NCBI GenBank assembly: GCA_029844215.1 | Contig: CM056726.1 | Coordinates: forward strand, 75,941,548-76,005,547 | Direction of reading: 5' to 3' | DNA from: Przewalskia tangutica | Taxonomy: Eukaryota; Streptophyta; Magnoliopsida; Solanales; Solanaceae | Length of the DNA stretch: 64,000 nucleotides | Part shown: in pieces, positions 24,170 to 37,400 of the stretch | Layout of the letters: the number at the start of each line of letters is the position of its first letter | How positions within the stretch are numbered: position 1 is the stretch's first letter | The notes under the pieces: model-generated | Seen by the model: only the letters and a program-made list of their open reading frames with translations | The model's database searches: none | What the model was told of the DNA's origin: nothing | Made by a program: the position numbers and the translations under genes

Positions 24170-25266
24170 ACCACATCGTAGGCCTACTACCGCCCCGGTC
24201 GGACAAACTCTCGCGAAATGACCTGCGCCACAAGTATAGCAGGCTCGAGTCTGACTCGAGAATGGTATCTACCACAACGGGCACCGAGCGGACCTCGAAC
24301 GATTAGCACCTGCTACCTGAAATCCAAGTCTGGGGCCGACACGACCCCACTCTGGTACCGAAAATGAGGTAGAGCGCTCGCGGCCGTGGTGCAAATCTGG
24401 ACCTGCGATGCCGCCACCCCGAGAACCACCAAAAGAACCGGCCGTCTTGGCCTTAACCTGCTGATATCGCTCTACCCGACGGTCTCTCACGCCGCATCTG
24501 GTGCATGAGCTCGCATACGGTTATGTCCATTACTGGTGAAGGGACACACCGCGCCAAGACTTCGGCCATGTAATCATCTAGCCTGTGACATAGCGATGCA
24601 CCCGGTCCTCCATCTGCTACGGTCGCGAGGGACATATCGAGCAAAATAATCAAACTCGACATTGTACTCCCTCACTGTGCGTCCTCCCTTCCTCAGAAAC
24701 AAGAATATATCATCTCGTGCCCTCCTCATCTGCGGAGGCAAGAAGTGTGTGAGAAAATCCTCTGAAAACTCATCCCATCTGCTGGAGGTCATGCTCTCCC
24801 GAAAGCTCATGAATCAAACCAATCGATGCGGTATCACGCGATGCGAACCGAATGTCACGAACCACGATCTACGAAGCCCCGATCACCGCGATAATCCTCT
24901 GCGGTGACGGATGAACTCCTGCGGATCATCCTCCGCCTCGACCGTAAAACTCGCGGGCTACAACTAAGGAAATCCCGTAGTCTCAAACTATTCGCCTCGG
25001 GTGCACTACGGTGCGACCGAGCTGAGGCTGAACTGCCGCATCAGCCTCTCTCATATCGGGCCTGACTCTAGCCAATAGTGGGCCATCTCCTTGTACCCTA
25101 ACTCCTCCGCCCAGGTGTGGGGCGGGAGGTGTGGGTACTGCGTTTCGCTGGGGCGGCGTCAGAACTCGCCGTCTGCGGTATAGGCGGGCACGAGCCCTCA
25201 TGACTCTGGGTGTCTGCTAGCGCCTCCGCCTTGCCTTGCCTCGGGCGGGTTGCCTTACGTGGGCAT
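24170..25266 (-). pseudogene. gag: E1 gag, frameshifted
   Basis: The likely start ATG is at 25266-25264 (ATGCC, as in the other gag genes). The capsid part is seen at 24574-24810 (DEFSEDFLTHFLPPQMRRA, FLFLRKGGRTVREYN). A zinc-knuckle remnant lies near 24180-24250. The reading frame is broken many times. Confidence 0.75.
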
Positions 25267-25376
25267 AATCATTACGAGAAAGGAATATGTTAGAGGTCCA
25301 ACCTATAACACGCCTCTAAAGCAAGATCTCAGAATGAGAAGAATGGAAACCAATCCTAAATATCCTATAGCCTCCT

Positions 25377-25407
25377 GATTATTGGTGTGGTGCACAACAC
25401 CGATAAT
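25377..25407 (-). other. E1 leader hairpin
   Basis: Element-strand arms gattatcggtg and caccaataatc pair at ten of eleven positions around a loop that contains gtgcac. It lacks one TG/CA step found in the E2, E3, E5 and E6 versions. Confidence 0.65.
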
Positions 25408-25454
25408 CAAGACTCTACTAGATACGGTCTGTAGACACTTTCCGAGGATTAACT

Positions 25455-25466
25455 GCTCTGATACCA
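25455..25466 (-). other. Primer-binding site of E1, perfect match
   Basis: The minus strand reads TGGTATCAGAGC, four bases inside the 5' LTR edge. This is the exact 12-base complement expected for plant initiator tRNA-Met, and E1 is the only element here with an undisturbed copy. Confidence 0.9.
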
Positions 25467-25470
25467 CTTT

Positions 25471-26496
25471 TGTCACGACTGTTCGGGGCGTGGTCGTGCC
25501 TTAGGGCACCCAGTAGTCATACATCGAGTAACCAAGGAAATATAAAACAAGACAGAAAGCGATTTATAAAATAAGACACGCTTTATGTGAGAAAACGTCG
25601 CCTTTCGACATATATAAATAAACATGGTTCAAAGATTACATCCCAAACTGCATAACATGACTACAGCACCTCTAAGGAAAAATACAACTATGGCGGGACA
25701 GGGGCCCGCCATACCTATGTACAAAACTATCTACAACGGGAGATCATACCCCAGTAGAGACTCCGGAGAAGATGGAGCTCCTGACACCACCGCCAAAGAT
25801 CCTAAGGATGCGGATCTAGCACTGCTGCCTTTACTGCGGCATTTAACGCGGCCCCGAGGAGGTCGATAACAGTACCAAGTATGTGAAACTATAAAGAATC
25901 GAAATGAAATCACGATTTAAAACCTTTTCACAAATACAATCGGTTCAATTGCACATAGTGCCACATCACAAACAACAATAATAGGAAAAGCTGTAGTCTA
26001 TTCTAGGCGCGAATGATCGAAGCAAGGCGATCGCCCATAGTATCATTCTGCGTGCCTAGTCTGGACTTCCGCGATCGCATAGGTCCCACACTGGCGTGAG
26101 GTATTCCTCGCGACGGGGCAGCCAACCCCGGCGTCCGCCTAGGCTCCCGCGGCCGCATAGCCTCAAAAGACCGCGTAGTCTCAACAGATCGCATAGGAAT
26201 CCGCGTCGGGCTAAACACCGGAATGATCAATCCTGGAGCATACCGCTGCTCGCATAGTCTCACGACCGCATAGGCCGTATAGACCGCGTCGAGGCAAGCC
26301 ACCGGTATAACGATCGAGGGTAGGTGATACAATAACGATCTGGCGGACTTACGGTTAGCAACGTAAGCCTGAGAATGACCACTTACAAAGATTTCAAGAC
26401 ACTAACCTGTAGCATCATAATATGTCTACTTATCACACAAATCTTACTACACTTAATGTAAATCAATACAAGGCTTTTATAAACAAACAAGTAAAT
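25471..26496 (-). mobile_element. E1 5' LTR, first part
   Basis: It begins tgtcacgact, next to the primer site. It aligns with 7389-8430 of the 3' LTR, with many small differences at CAG/CTG. It is interrupted at gtaaa(t/c) by E3. The left target duplication is 26492-26496. Confidence 0.85.
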
Positions 26497-28499
26497 CATC
26501 ACAACCCATTCGGGGCGTCGTGCCTTAGGGCACCCAGTAGTCATACATCGAGTAACCAGCGGAATATAAAACAAGACATGAAACGCTTTATAAAATAAGA
26601 CACGCTTTATGTGAACAACGTCGCCTTTCGGCATATATATATGAACAAGGTTTAGCGATTACATCCGATAATCGCACATGACTACAGACACTAAGGAAAT
26701 ATACAACTATGGCGGGACGGGGCCGCCATACCTATCTGTACAAACTATCTACAATACAGGGAGATCATACCAAAAGTAGAGCCTCCGGAAGAGATGGAGC
26801 TCCCGACACCAACGTAGAGATCCTAGGAATGCGGATCTAACACACTGCCCTTACTGCGGCATGAACGCAGCCAGAAGGAGGTCGATCAATGTACTAAGTA
26901 TGCGAATCGTAAAGTACTTAAATGAAACATATCATTTTTAAAACCGGTTTACAAATATGTATGAAACAACCAAGGAAACCGCATATAGTGCCACATCACA
27001 AACAAGAGCAACAATAGGTAATCAGAATGAGTCTTGTCAGGCCGCGAATGATCGAAAGCAGGCCACCGCCCCCATCATCATTCTGCAAGCCTAATCTCGA
27101 CTCCCGAGTCCGCATAGGCCACTCACGGGCCCGCATGAGGTATAACCCCGCATCGAGGGTAGCTACTCCTCGGCGTCGCCCCGACTCATTGTCGCATAGC
27201 CACACGCAGCGTGAGGTATAACCCCGCATACTAACACGGAACTCTCGTAGCTCGCATAGGCCCCTGGACCCGCATGAGGTATTCTCGAATCATGGTCCTG
27301 CATCACCGAGTCTACCCCGCGTCGGAGGCGCTTAACCCCTGTATCATCTCAAGAGGTGAGTGATGGTATACTAACATAACAACTTATCTTTAAACAACAT
27401 AAGCACAACAAGGATACTCACCTATACAAACGTTACAAGATACTAACACACATAGCATCATATCATGTCTATTTATCAAACCATCTTTTATTATTCTTTT
27501 CACAATACAAGTCCATATAAACACATAGGCAAACTTGTTTCTTTTATAAATCTTAAGTGGTTATACTTACTTCCCATAAAGCTAGTATAACTCTTAAGCT
27601 TCTGCTTTAAAACCAATTAGTTCTCTTACATTAATATGATTCAGTAGTCTTTTGAAATGTTTTGGTTCTTTATTATTCTTAAGCCGTGAGGCATTCTGTA
27701 AGTATTATTCGAGCTTAAGCGTGAGGCATTCGTAAGTATTATTCGGGCTTAAGTCAAAGACATTGCGTAGTTATATTGTAAAATATCATGCTTTAGGAAG
27801 AATCACATACCTTCTCATGAAAACCACGCCAGTTGAATATGTCGCAGAGAGTCACTATAATAGTCACGATATCTATTAAAGACTACTCAAGGTCATTCTA
27901 AACAGGGGTTCATAATTCTACTGTAAGTCGGGCAGCACTTCCCTACCGGTGAGCTATATAAGTTCATTGTGAAAACAGTCTATGTAAATCTGCTTGATTA
28001 TTCTTCTTTTAAGCCCCTTCTAAGTGATTAGCACTTCAATTCTATTCGTGATATACCTCTAAGTATTTGTACTTATTCTTATACTATAACATGAAGTATT
28101 CTCTAATTCGAAGAGGGTTAGGATTATTACCTCAGTAAGCCCAATAATATCCTAGAAAAGTCGCTGAGCAAGGTTTTGCTCACTAAGTTGTATGCTCAGA
28201 ACCTTAGAAGTTCTTCACAACTTCTACTAAGTACTAAGGTATTTGGGCTAGGGTATTTTGGGCATTATAACAATACAAGAAGGTAACTTTTCTACCAAGG
28301 GAGGTAGATTTCGGCTAGGCTAGGGGTTAGGCCTCGGCCAACTTCACGAGGAGGGGAGGTGTTTGGACGAAATGGCTACAAAGGGGAGGAGAGGATTTTT
28401 AGACTTGGAAGATAATTTTGTGGATGAAGAACTCTTCATCAAAGGGTATTTATAGCTCAAGCCTTGCAACCAATGGCCAAGATGAAGACAAGTGCAAGG
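26497..28499 (-). mobile_element. E3 3' LTR, first part
   Basis: It includes a minisatellite at about 27040-27330 (units with gcatgaggtataaccccgca), the cttaagc-rich stretch near 27660-27760, and TATTTATA (28447-28454, a reverse TATAAATA). It is cut by solo LTR S1 after caagg. Confidence 0.85.
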
Positions 28500-31400
28500 T
28501 GTCACGACCCGGCGGGCGTGATCGTGCCTTACCCTGCACCCTAGTGACACAACATCGAGTAATGTCGGAACATAAAACAACAACGTGAGATAATGAAATA
28601 TAAAACAATAATCAGGAAAACTTGCACTTCGGCATATATATAACCATCAACTCTTTTACAAATGAATGGCAATCCTTTTTACCAACCACGCCACAACATT
28701 ACTCTGCACCTCTAAGAATGATACGACCACAATGGCGGGGCGGGCCCGCCAAACCCACGAATGTAAACACTTACTGACGGAGGACTATACCGATAAGCCT
28801 CCGAGAAACGGAGCTTCCCAACGCTGAATCGTGACCACGAGAGCTAGGATCAACGATCGATGTACCTCAACTGCGGCATGAACGCGGCCCAAGGAGGTCG
28901 ATCTGAAAGTGCGAGTATGTGAAACTAAAAATAAATCAGTAAATGAAATCATAGTAGTCTATACAAAGCGGGAGACATGTATGATAACCAAACTACGATT
29001 CACCATAAATAGCGGTCATGTCAAGTCGTGGACTCACGCTCAAGTCATCACTCAATTTAACAATGGGTCTCACGCCACAACATCAATCGTGCCGTGGAAT
29101 ACCTTCGCCATCTGGCGGTTTATGATATACAAGCACCAAGGAATACATATGAACACGAGTCCACTGTGTCTAATAAAGCATGCGAGGTAAGTCTGAAGGC
29201 ATAGCCGACTACTAACACCCACAGTGCAACAAGGTCATAAATCGTATCATAAGATCTGTCTAGGCCGTCACATGATCAAAGCCGCCACTTGCGCGAGATC
29301 TAATGTCGCGTCTAGTCTGAACTTCCGCATGACTCGCATAGGCCAATCTCATCGGCCGCATGAGGTATTCCCGTCGAGGTAGCTACTCCCGGCATCGCCC
29401 CGACTTTCGAGTCGCATGGCCACAAGGACCGCGTGCCCATAAAGGACGACACTAACACGGAACTCGTAGCTCGCATAGGCCCCGTGACCCGCATGAGGTA
29501 TTCTCGAATCATGGTCCTGCATCACCGAAGTCTACCGCGTCGGAGGCGGCTTAACCCGGAATCATCTCGAGATGAATGCCACAATACTATCATAACGACC
29601 GATAGTTAATAAGCATAATCAAGAAACCCCTTACACAAACATCACAAGATACTAACACACGTAGCATCCTAACACGTTTACTTATCAAAGCAACAAGAAA
29701 GTATTACAAGGCTATCACAAACCAATACAATCAAGTTATTCACACAAGGTACTTTCTACTAACAAGTTCGTATCTATCCCCAAAGTACTTCACACATTAA
29801 AATCTTAAAAAAGATCTGCTTCTTTCACATAAGTCACACAATACGTAGTATAAAATAGAGTGATGTCCTTTTAAGAAAACCAAAACTCTTACCTTTGTAA
29901 AATCAAGTAACAACATTATTTTCCAAACGTCAAGTTTGCCTAATTTCAAATGTTCACGTTTCTTATTTTAGAAAGGTTTAGTAGTTCATAGTCTTATTCA
30001 TTTAAGAATATAATTCTCTTTTAAACAATCAGAAACATAAGCCTTATATGTGAGTAGGATATTCTTGTTTATAACAATCTTATTACAAAGACCATGATCT
30101 AGGAAATATCATTTTGTCTCATCTTAGCTTCATGCGGATGGAAGTTTCTCTGGTTTTCATAATACTTAATTATTCAAAACATTTCCTTTTATTAACGCTG
30201 CAGTTGGTTTTTCGATACAAATTCTGATTTACGAAATCATTAAAGCATTCTTAAGCAGTTATACCTAACTTCCCATAAAGCTATTATAACTCTTAAGTTT
30301 TCAAACACCAAGTATTACTTCTCCTTTCAAAATGATTCAAAATCTTTTGAAAATACTTCAAATTCTTTCTTATCATATAACAAGCGCTTATAGTTCAAAT
30401 CGATTACCTTTTAAAACCACATGTATTTTTCTTACTAACATAAAGTATTATAACCAACTTCCCGTAAAGCCGTTATAACACTTTATGTTTTAAACCACTC
30501 AAACACATTTAGCACGTATGCGTCACCGTACTACATAATTTACACATATCATGCTAGAGAGATAGGAAGAGGTTCACATACCTCGCGGCAGTATCGACTC
30601 AGCAAAAGCGCTCAAGTACTTCCAAACGTCGGCTACCCTTAAGCCACGTAGATCGCGCCACACGTGTACATCCACCTATAAGGCCACAAGGCGCTTATTA
30701 ACATTTAGGTCTCATCGTAGAACTTCTACGTAAAATTCGGCACCTCCATGCAGCGTAAATCTCTCCTCTATCGAGGCGCTACAAGCCAACGAGGGGTTAT
30801 ACATCTAACCCTGCGTACAATTCTACTCCACTGCTACTACACAAGTCTCTGTCTGATCCTATGTAATTACATTCGATTCTTCAGGCTTAAGTCCAAGGAC
30901 ATTGCCACAAGCTATGTTCAGTTATATATATATAGTATACTTTAACTATATATTCCTACAACATGTAATATCCAATTACAAAAGGGGGACAAGATAGTTA
31001 CCTCGATAAGCCCATAATTATCCAAGTATAAAGTCGATCCTGGGCAATCGTTTAGCTCCAACTCCGAGCGCTCCAACCCGCTCTAAACCACCCTTAGAAG
31101 TTCTAACCAACTTCTACACAATACTCCAACGGACTATGGAGATTTTCCTAGGGTTACGGTTTTGTGACTGACGGGAAGTATAATAGTATTTTCTGGGCTT
31201 TTCGTATAGGTATAACCTTAGAATACAACAAGGTATAGGGCTAAGGTAATTTGGGCATTATAACAATACTTGGAGAGTATTTCTATACCACAAAGGGGGG
31301 TATTATCTGAGCAACTAGGCTAGGGGTACCCACGGCTAGCACCTCGAAGGAGAGGGGGTGTCTGCCCGCCGGCTGCCACTAGGGAGACTCTCGGCGAGGG

Positions 31401-32172
31401 GAGGAGGGCTCTCGGCAAGACACACAAGAGGGGAAGGAAGAAGCTTTCAAGACTTAGGCAATTTGTGAATGAATTAGTCTTCCAAGGGAGGGGTATTTAT
31501 AGGTCAAGTGAAAGCCAACCAATGGCCAAGATTACACCAAGTGTTAGGCAAGTGTAGGGCCAAGATTCACCCATGTGTACCTGCCAACTTGCACACAAAA
31601 TATCTACCAAAAATATCTCACAATGCCTTCCCAATCGTCCGTGTGCCACTATGCCCACCAATGAGAGGGTGCCAAGTGCGCCTCTCGTTGGTCCAAAATG
31701 TTCGCCTCTCGGAAAAATCCGCAAAAATACTAAATGACATAGCGGAAATTCCCTACGAAAGTCGTGAAAACGTTTAGTCGAAAACGACTCTAACAAGGTG
31801 TTGTGCACAAACATATTTCGGCCCAAAGGTGCCACGTGGGGTGACACGTGTCGCCCCGATTCGCCCAAAATATTTCGTCTTCGAAAATATCCAAAAGCGG
31901 CCAAAATCTCAAAATCAAAGCGGGCCCACAAAATCAGTAAATTTCTCCGTGGGCCCACGTGACCATTTCGAAAATAAAATTCCATAATTCTCTAATATTC
32001 CGGAAGTCGAATACCAAATCTGGGAATCAATTCCCATAAACGAACCTTTTTCCTTCACAAAAACCGGAAACTTTTCCGTGGAAAAATCGCCTCTTTCTTC
32101 CTTTCCAATCTTTCTGTCGTATTCTCGTACGTACGTCCTCGCATACATACCCTAGAACTACGGGGTATAACA
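28500..32172 (-). mobile_element. Solo LTR S1
   Basis: The 3,673-bp LTR begins tgtcacgaccc, ends cggggtataaca, and is flanked by CAAGG on both sides (28495-28499 and 32173-32177). No internal sequence, primer site or polypurine tract is present, so the element was reduced to one LTR by recombination between its two LTRs. It contains a minisatellite at about 29260-29570, the reversed splice-donor-like block near 30573, and a reverse TATAAATA at 31494-31501. Its U3 carries two promoter-type modules (31640-31790 and 31826-32172). The body (29580-31000) is AT-rich and has no gene. Confidence 0.92.
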
Positions 32173-32177
32173 CAAGG

Positions 32178-32534
32178 CAAGTGTAGGGTGAGGATTAACT
32201 AAACACAAATATCCTACCAACTCCTTGACTTGTGCCATGGCACAAAAAACGTGCCAATGTTCTCCATTTTCGTCCAATGGACGATTCAAGTCCATCAATG
32301 GGAGGGTGCCAAGTGTTGCCCTCCCGTTGGTCCAAAATGTTTCGTCTCTCGGAAAAATCCGCAAAAATACTTAATGACATAGCGAATTTTCTCTCTGAAA
32401 GTCATGGAAACGTTTACGTCGGAAAACGATTCTTTTAGCGAGTTGTGTACAAAGGTCGAACTTGGCCTATCTTTAAGGCTAAACTTTTGTACGTACGTCC
32501 TCACGTACATACTCCGGAAATACGGGGTATAACA
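32178..32534 (-). mobile_element. E3 3' LTR, second part
   Basis: It continues the E3 LTR after S1 (gcaagtgtagggtgagg) and ends tacggggtataaca. It matches 39437-39799 of the 5' LTR closely and holds most of U3. Confidence 0.85.
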
Positions 32535-32569
32535 TTCTCCCCTCCTTAGAAACATTCGTCCCGAATGTT
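32535..32569 (-). other. Polypurine tract and hairpin of E3
   Basis: The complement of the tract is ttctcccctcctta (32535-32548). The arms aacattcg and cgaatgtt are at 32551-32569 around tcc. Confidence 0.85.
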
Positions 32570-32689
32570 CCTTTCCCAAGACAGATAATGATCGGGTTCT
32601 TCAAAACTTAAGCGATTGCAAAAGCCACACACGGCCACAAACAACACTTAGGTAAAAGCGATAACGAAAATTTACAAGTAGGAAAGTGA

Positions 32690-35600
32690 ATTACGGAGGT
32701 GTGGGAAATAGGTGAGGTACCTCTGCCTCATGTCCTCCTCGACTTCCCACGTCATCTCCTCCTAAGCTCGTTCGCCACAAGACTTTGACGAAGCCACGTC
32801 CTTGGTCGCAGACGCCTAACGGCGATCGATTATCGCTATGGGAATCTCCTCATACGATAACCCTCGGTCACTGGACATCGTCAATCGGGTGTACCCTAGA
32901 TGGATCCCGATACATCTCTCAAAGATAGATACGTGAAAAACCGGATGCCGCCTCCGGATCGGACGGCAGATCCAACTCATAGGCAACCTTGCCTACCTGC
33001 GGACAATCGAAATGGCCCGATGTACGCCGGTGAGTTTCTTCTTCCCGAATCTCATCACACCGCCATGGGTGACACCTAGGAAAACCCAATCATGAACCTC
33101 GAACTCAAGATGCGACGACGATGATCTGCATACGACTTACGCGACTACGGTGTCGATAGCCGCTCTCGGATAAGCTTCACCTTATCCATCTGCTGTACCA
33201 AATCTGGTCCCAGCCGCACTCGCCCACATCGAACCAACCTATAGGCGATCTGCACTTCTCGCCATACAAGGCCTCATGGCGCCATCCCGAATCTTGGAGT
33301 GGTAGCTATTATTATATGCAAACTCAACTAGGGCAAATGATCCTCCCAACTACCACTAAAGTCAATAACACGGGCTCGCGGATATCCTCGAAGTGCGGAT
33401 AGTGCGCTCTGCTGTCTGCATGCGTGGATGAAATGCGATTACTCGGGCTCACTGCGTCCTAAACCCCTCTGGAAGGACCTCCAGAAGTTAGCCGTAAATT
33501 GGGCTCCTCTGTCTGATATGATCGAACTAGGGACTCCATGCAGTCTGACGATCTCTCGGATGTAAAGTCTGGCATAATCCTCAGCCGAAAAGGTCGTCCG
33601 AACGGGAAGAAAGTGGTCTGATTTAAATCGACTGTCGGCGATAACCCATATGGAATCATGTCTCCTCTGAGTGCGAGGAAATCCTGTGATGAAGTCCATG
33701 TTGATCACCTCCCACTTCCAGGTCGGGATCTCTATCGTCTGTAACAAACCACCAGGCCTCTGGCGCTCTACCTTCACTGCGACAACACGGGCGCGAGCTA
33801 CGAACTCTGCAACGTCCTCTTCAAACCATCCCACCAATACGGATCTAAGGTCGTGGTACATCTTGGTCGACCACGGATGGATAAACGCTTGTGTGTGCTT
33901 CCCAAGAACACTGCTGCCAAGTCACGAAACATCCGGAACACAACTGCGCCTCAAACCTTAGCACCCCATCAGTGCTACCTCAAGGACCGCGCCCTCACGA
34001 AGAGTCGTATCACGATAACGTGCCAAACCGGATCCTCGAGCTGTTGCCTCTTCACCTCGCCGGCGATGGAAGACTCGGCAACCTCACGAACTCTAACCCT
34101 GCTATCGGAATCAATCAAGCGGACACCAAGGCTCGCTAAGCGATGCAAATCACGAACTATGTCCTCGCCATTGGTGTACATCGATAAGCTCCCATTGACC
34201 TACGACTAAGAGCATCCGCCACAACATTGGCCTTCCCGGGTGGTACGGGATATCAACATCGTAATCCTTAAGCAACTCTAACCACCGTCTCGCCGTAAGT
34301 TCGGCTCCTGCGGTGAAGATATCCGAGGCTCTTGTGGTCGTATAAATATCCACGTGAACCCCATACAAATAGTGCCTCGGATCTTGGCGTGAATCATCGC
34401 CCGACTCAAGTCATGGGTGGGGTAGTTCCTCTCGTGTTTCTTGGTGTCGGGATGCATATGCTATAACTCTGCCATCTGCATCAACACATCCCAACCCGAT
34501 GCACGCATCACAATACGACATAACCATCTGGACCTGCGGAAGAGTAAGAACGGGGCGGTCGTCGTCTCTCTTTCAAGAATCGAAACCACGCTCCTGACAT
34601 CACCATCAAACTTGGCGCTTTCGAGTCGGCCTAGTCAATGGTGCGAAGATAGAAGCAAACTTCTCCACGAACCGCCGATAATATCTGCAAGGCCCGAGCT
34701 GAATGCGAACCTCGGAGTAGTAGGTCTAGGCCAAGTCTGGCTGCCTCGATCTTGGCGTATCCACTCGAATGCCATCACCCGACAATATGCCCAAGAAACG
34801 CCATCAAGTCAACCAAAACTCACATTTGGAAAACTTGGCGTACAATCGCTGGTCTGAGAAGCTCACAAGGCCTCAAATGCTCGCATGCTCTGCTCTGGCG
34901 AGAATAAACAAGATATCATCAATGAACACTATCACAAATGTGTCCAAAATGGTTTGAACACTCGGTTCATCAAATCCATGAATACCGCGGAGCATTGGTC
35001 ACCAAAGACATGACCACTGAACTCATAATGCGTCAGGTCTGAATGCGATCTAGGGACATCCACCTCTCGACACGAACGATGATAGCGAGCAGATCAATCT
35101 TGGAGAAACATCTCGCGCCTGCAATCGGTCGAACAAATCATCAATCACGGAAGGGTATCTGTTCTTAATGGTCACCTTGTTCAGATGCATGTAATCATCA
35201 CACATGCGCAGCGTCCGGTGCTTCTTCTTCACGAACAATACCTGCGCTGCCGAGGGAGAATCACTGGGCCTAATGATGCCCTTCTCTAGCAAATCCTAAG
35301 CCGATCCTTCACTCTCTCAACTCGGCAGTGTCATTCGTATGGCGGAATGGAAATAGGCGAGTATCCGCAATATGTCAATACAAAACTCAATCTCCTCTCG
35401 GGAGGATACGGGAGGTCATGGGAACACGTGCGGGAACTCGTGACTACGGAATCGATCAAAATCTGGTACGCGACCTCGTGATCAAACACTCGAACTAGAT
35501 GGTAGATGTACCGCCGCACCATCTTCCTAGCCTTGAGGTAGGAAATAAACCTACCGCCGGCGATCTGGTGCTCCTCACTCAACAACCGGCTCGCCGAACT

Positions 35601-35890
35601 GGAACCGTACTACTCTCTCTGCGGTCTACATTGGCGTAGCAGAGGCTAGCCAATCCATCCCATGATCACGTCGAGTCAATCATCTCCAACTCTATCAAGT
35701 CGGCTGTGGTCCGACTGTAAATGGTCACAGGACAAGCTCTATATACCCACCGAGCTACCACCGAATCACCCACTGGCGTAGCTACCTCGAAAGGGTCTAT
35801 GGACACAGGCTCTATCCCTATCCAACTAGCAACAAGGGGAGATATATAGGACAGTAGAACCGGATCTATCAAGGCCTAAACCTCAAACCC
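32690..35890 (-). pseudogene. pol: E3 pol, frameshifted
   Basis: The protease tail is at 35666-35872 (SYISPLVASWIGIEPVSIDP). Reverse transcriptase is at 35050-35292 (RTLRMCDDYMHLNKVTIKN), with the catalytic block near 34900-34980. RNase H remnants are at 34150-34368 (WLELLKDYDVDI). Integrase at 33439-33861 keeps both early catalytic aspartates (INMDFITGF, SIISDRGAQFTANFWRSF). The zinc-binding C-x2-C reads ARARVV, so it is lost in this sequence. The C-terminal and chromodomain region at 32700-33300 is recognisable only as DNA similarity to E4. Confidence 0.75.
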
Positions 35891-36049
35891 AGCCCCGCAT
35901 CAGGTACCTGTGACGACCTCAGGTGACGCCTCCTGCGCCTGTCGGCTGGACAAAGCATATATGCGGGGCTGCGGACCGCTAGAACTGGGACCCGAGCCAC
36001 GCCCTCTGCGGCGACCTGCTGAACCATGAGCACCACCGCCTCGGCGAGT

Positions 36050-37197
36050 AATCAGGAGATGATGAAGCGGCCACGAACTGAAAGGTGGGCCTACCACCGC
36101 CACGGTCGGACGATCCCTCGCAAATGACCTGCTGGCCAATCAGTAACAAGATCCATAAGTAGTACCACACTTCCGTAATGGGATCTACCGCATCGGCCAC
36201 ACTGGTGTGGTCCGTCGGCGATCTCTGCTACTACTCGACGTCCCGAAGCCACAGGGCCACAGTGCGCCTCGAAAACTCTGGTGTCTTGAGGGCGGTGCAG
36301 AGTGCTCAGGTGCCGTGGTGCGAATCTAGGCTAGCTGCGAGGCCGCCCACCACGATAACCACGTAAGACCCTCCGTCCCGGCCTTCTTCTGCTGTCTGTC
36401 CACTCGTCGACCTCTGCGCTCGCCGCATCCAAGGCGTGAGCTGCGTGCGGGTAATGTCCATACCGGTGGAGAAACCCGCGCATGACTCGGCCATATAGTC
36501 GTCTAGCCGGTGACATAGCGGTGTACCTATCCTCCATATCTGCTACCAAAGCCGGGACATATCGAGCAATGAATCAAACTCGACATTGTACTCCCGACAA
36601 GGTCGTCCTCTGCGCCTCGGAAGAAAATCTATCGGCCGCGCCCTCCTCATCCGCGAGGCAAGAAGTGAGTGAGGAAAGCCTCGAGAACTCATCCCAGTAG
36701 TGAGGGCGTGCTCTCCCGGATAACTCCGTGAATCAAACCAATCGATGCGGTATCACGCGACCTATGTGAACCAAAGATCACGGACTCGGTCTCGGCACGC
36801 GATCACTCTCAAAATCCTCTGAAGGCGACGGATGAACTCCTGCGGATCATCCTCGGCCTCGACCCATAAAACTCCGTGCTCTGACTCAAGAAATCTCGTA
36901 GCCTCAAACTATCTGCCTCGGGTGTACCACGTGCGGCCCGAGCTGGAGGCTGGAACTGCCGCGTCAATCTCTCTCGTGTCGGGCCACAACTTTAGCCAAA
37001 AGGTGGGCCATCTCCTTCAGACCCTAGCTCCTCCGCCCGGTGTGGGGCGGGAGGTGTGGTCTTGTGGGTCTTTGGCTGGCGGCGTCATAGAACTCGCCGT
37101 CTGGTATAGACGGGCACGAGCCCTCGTGACTCTGGGTGTCTGCTAGCGACTCCTCGATGCCTTGCCGCCACGGGCGGGTTGCCTTACGTGGAGGCAT
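36050..37197 (-). pseudogene. gag: E3 gag, frameshifted
   Basis: The start ATG at 37197-37195 gives MPPRKATRP. The rest is similar to E1 and E4 gag at DNA level (36540-36960 for the capsid, with tcctgcggatcatcctcggc at 36838). Frames are short and shifted. The zinc-knuckle region is near 36120-36180. Confidence 0.7.
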
Positions 37198-37307
37198 AAG
37201 CATTCAGAAAGGAATACGTTAGAGGGTCCAACCTATAACACGGCTCTACAAAGACGATCTCGGAATGAGAAAAATGGAAACCAATCCTAAATATCCTATA
37301 GCCTCAC

Positions 37308-37397
37308 GATTATTGGTGTGGTGCACAACACACCGATAATCAAGAACTACTAGATACGGTGCTGTAGACACTTTCCGAGATTAATCGCTCGATACCA
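37308..37397 (-). other. E3 leader hairpin and primer-binding site
   Basis: The hairpin at 37308-37341 has element-strand arms gattatcggtgtg and cacaccaataatc (12 of 13 paired) around ttgtgcac. The primer site, 37387-37397, reads tggtatcgagc. It departs from TGGTATCAGAGC exactly at the CAG. Confidence 0.75.
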
Positions 37398-37400
37398 CTT

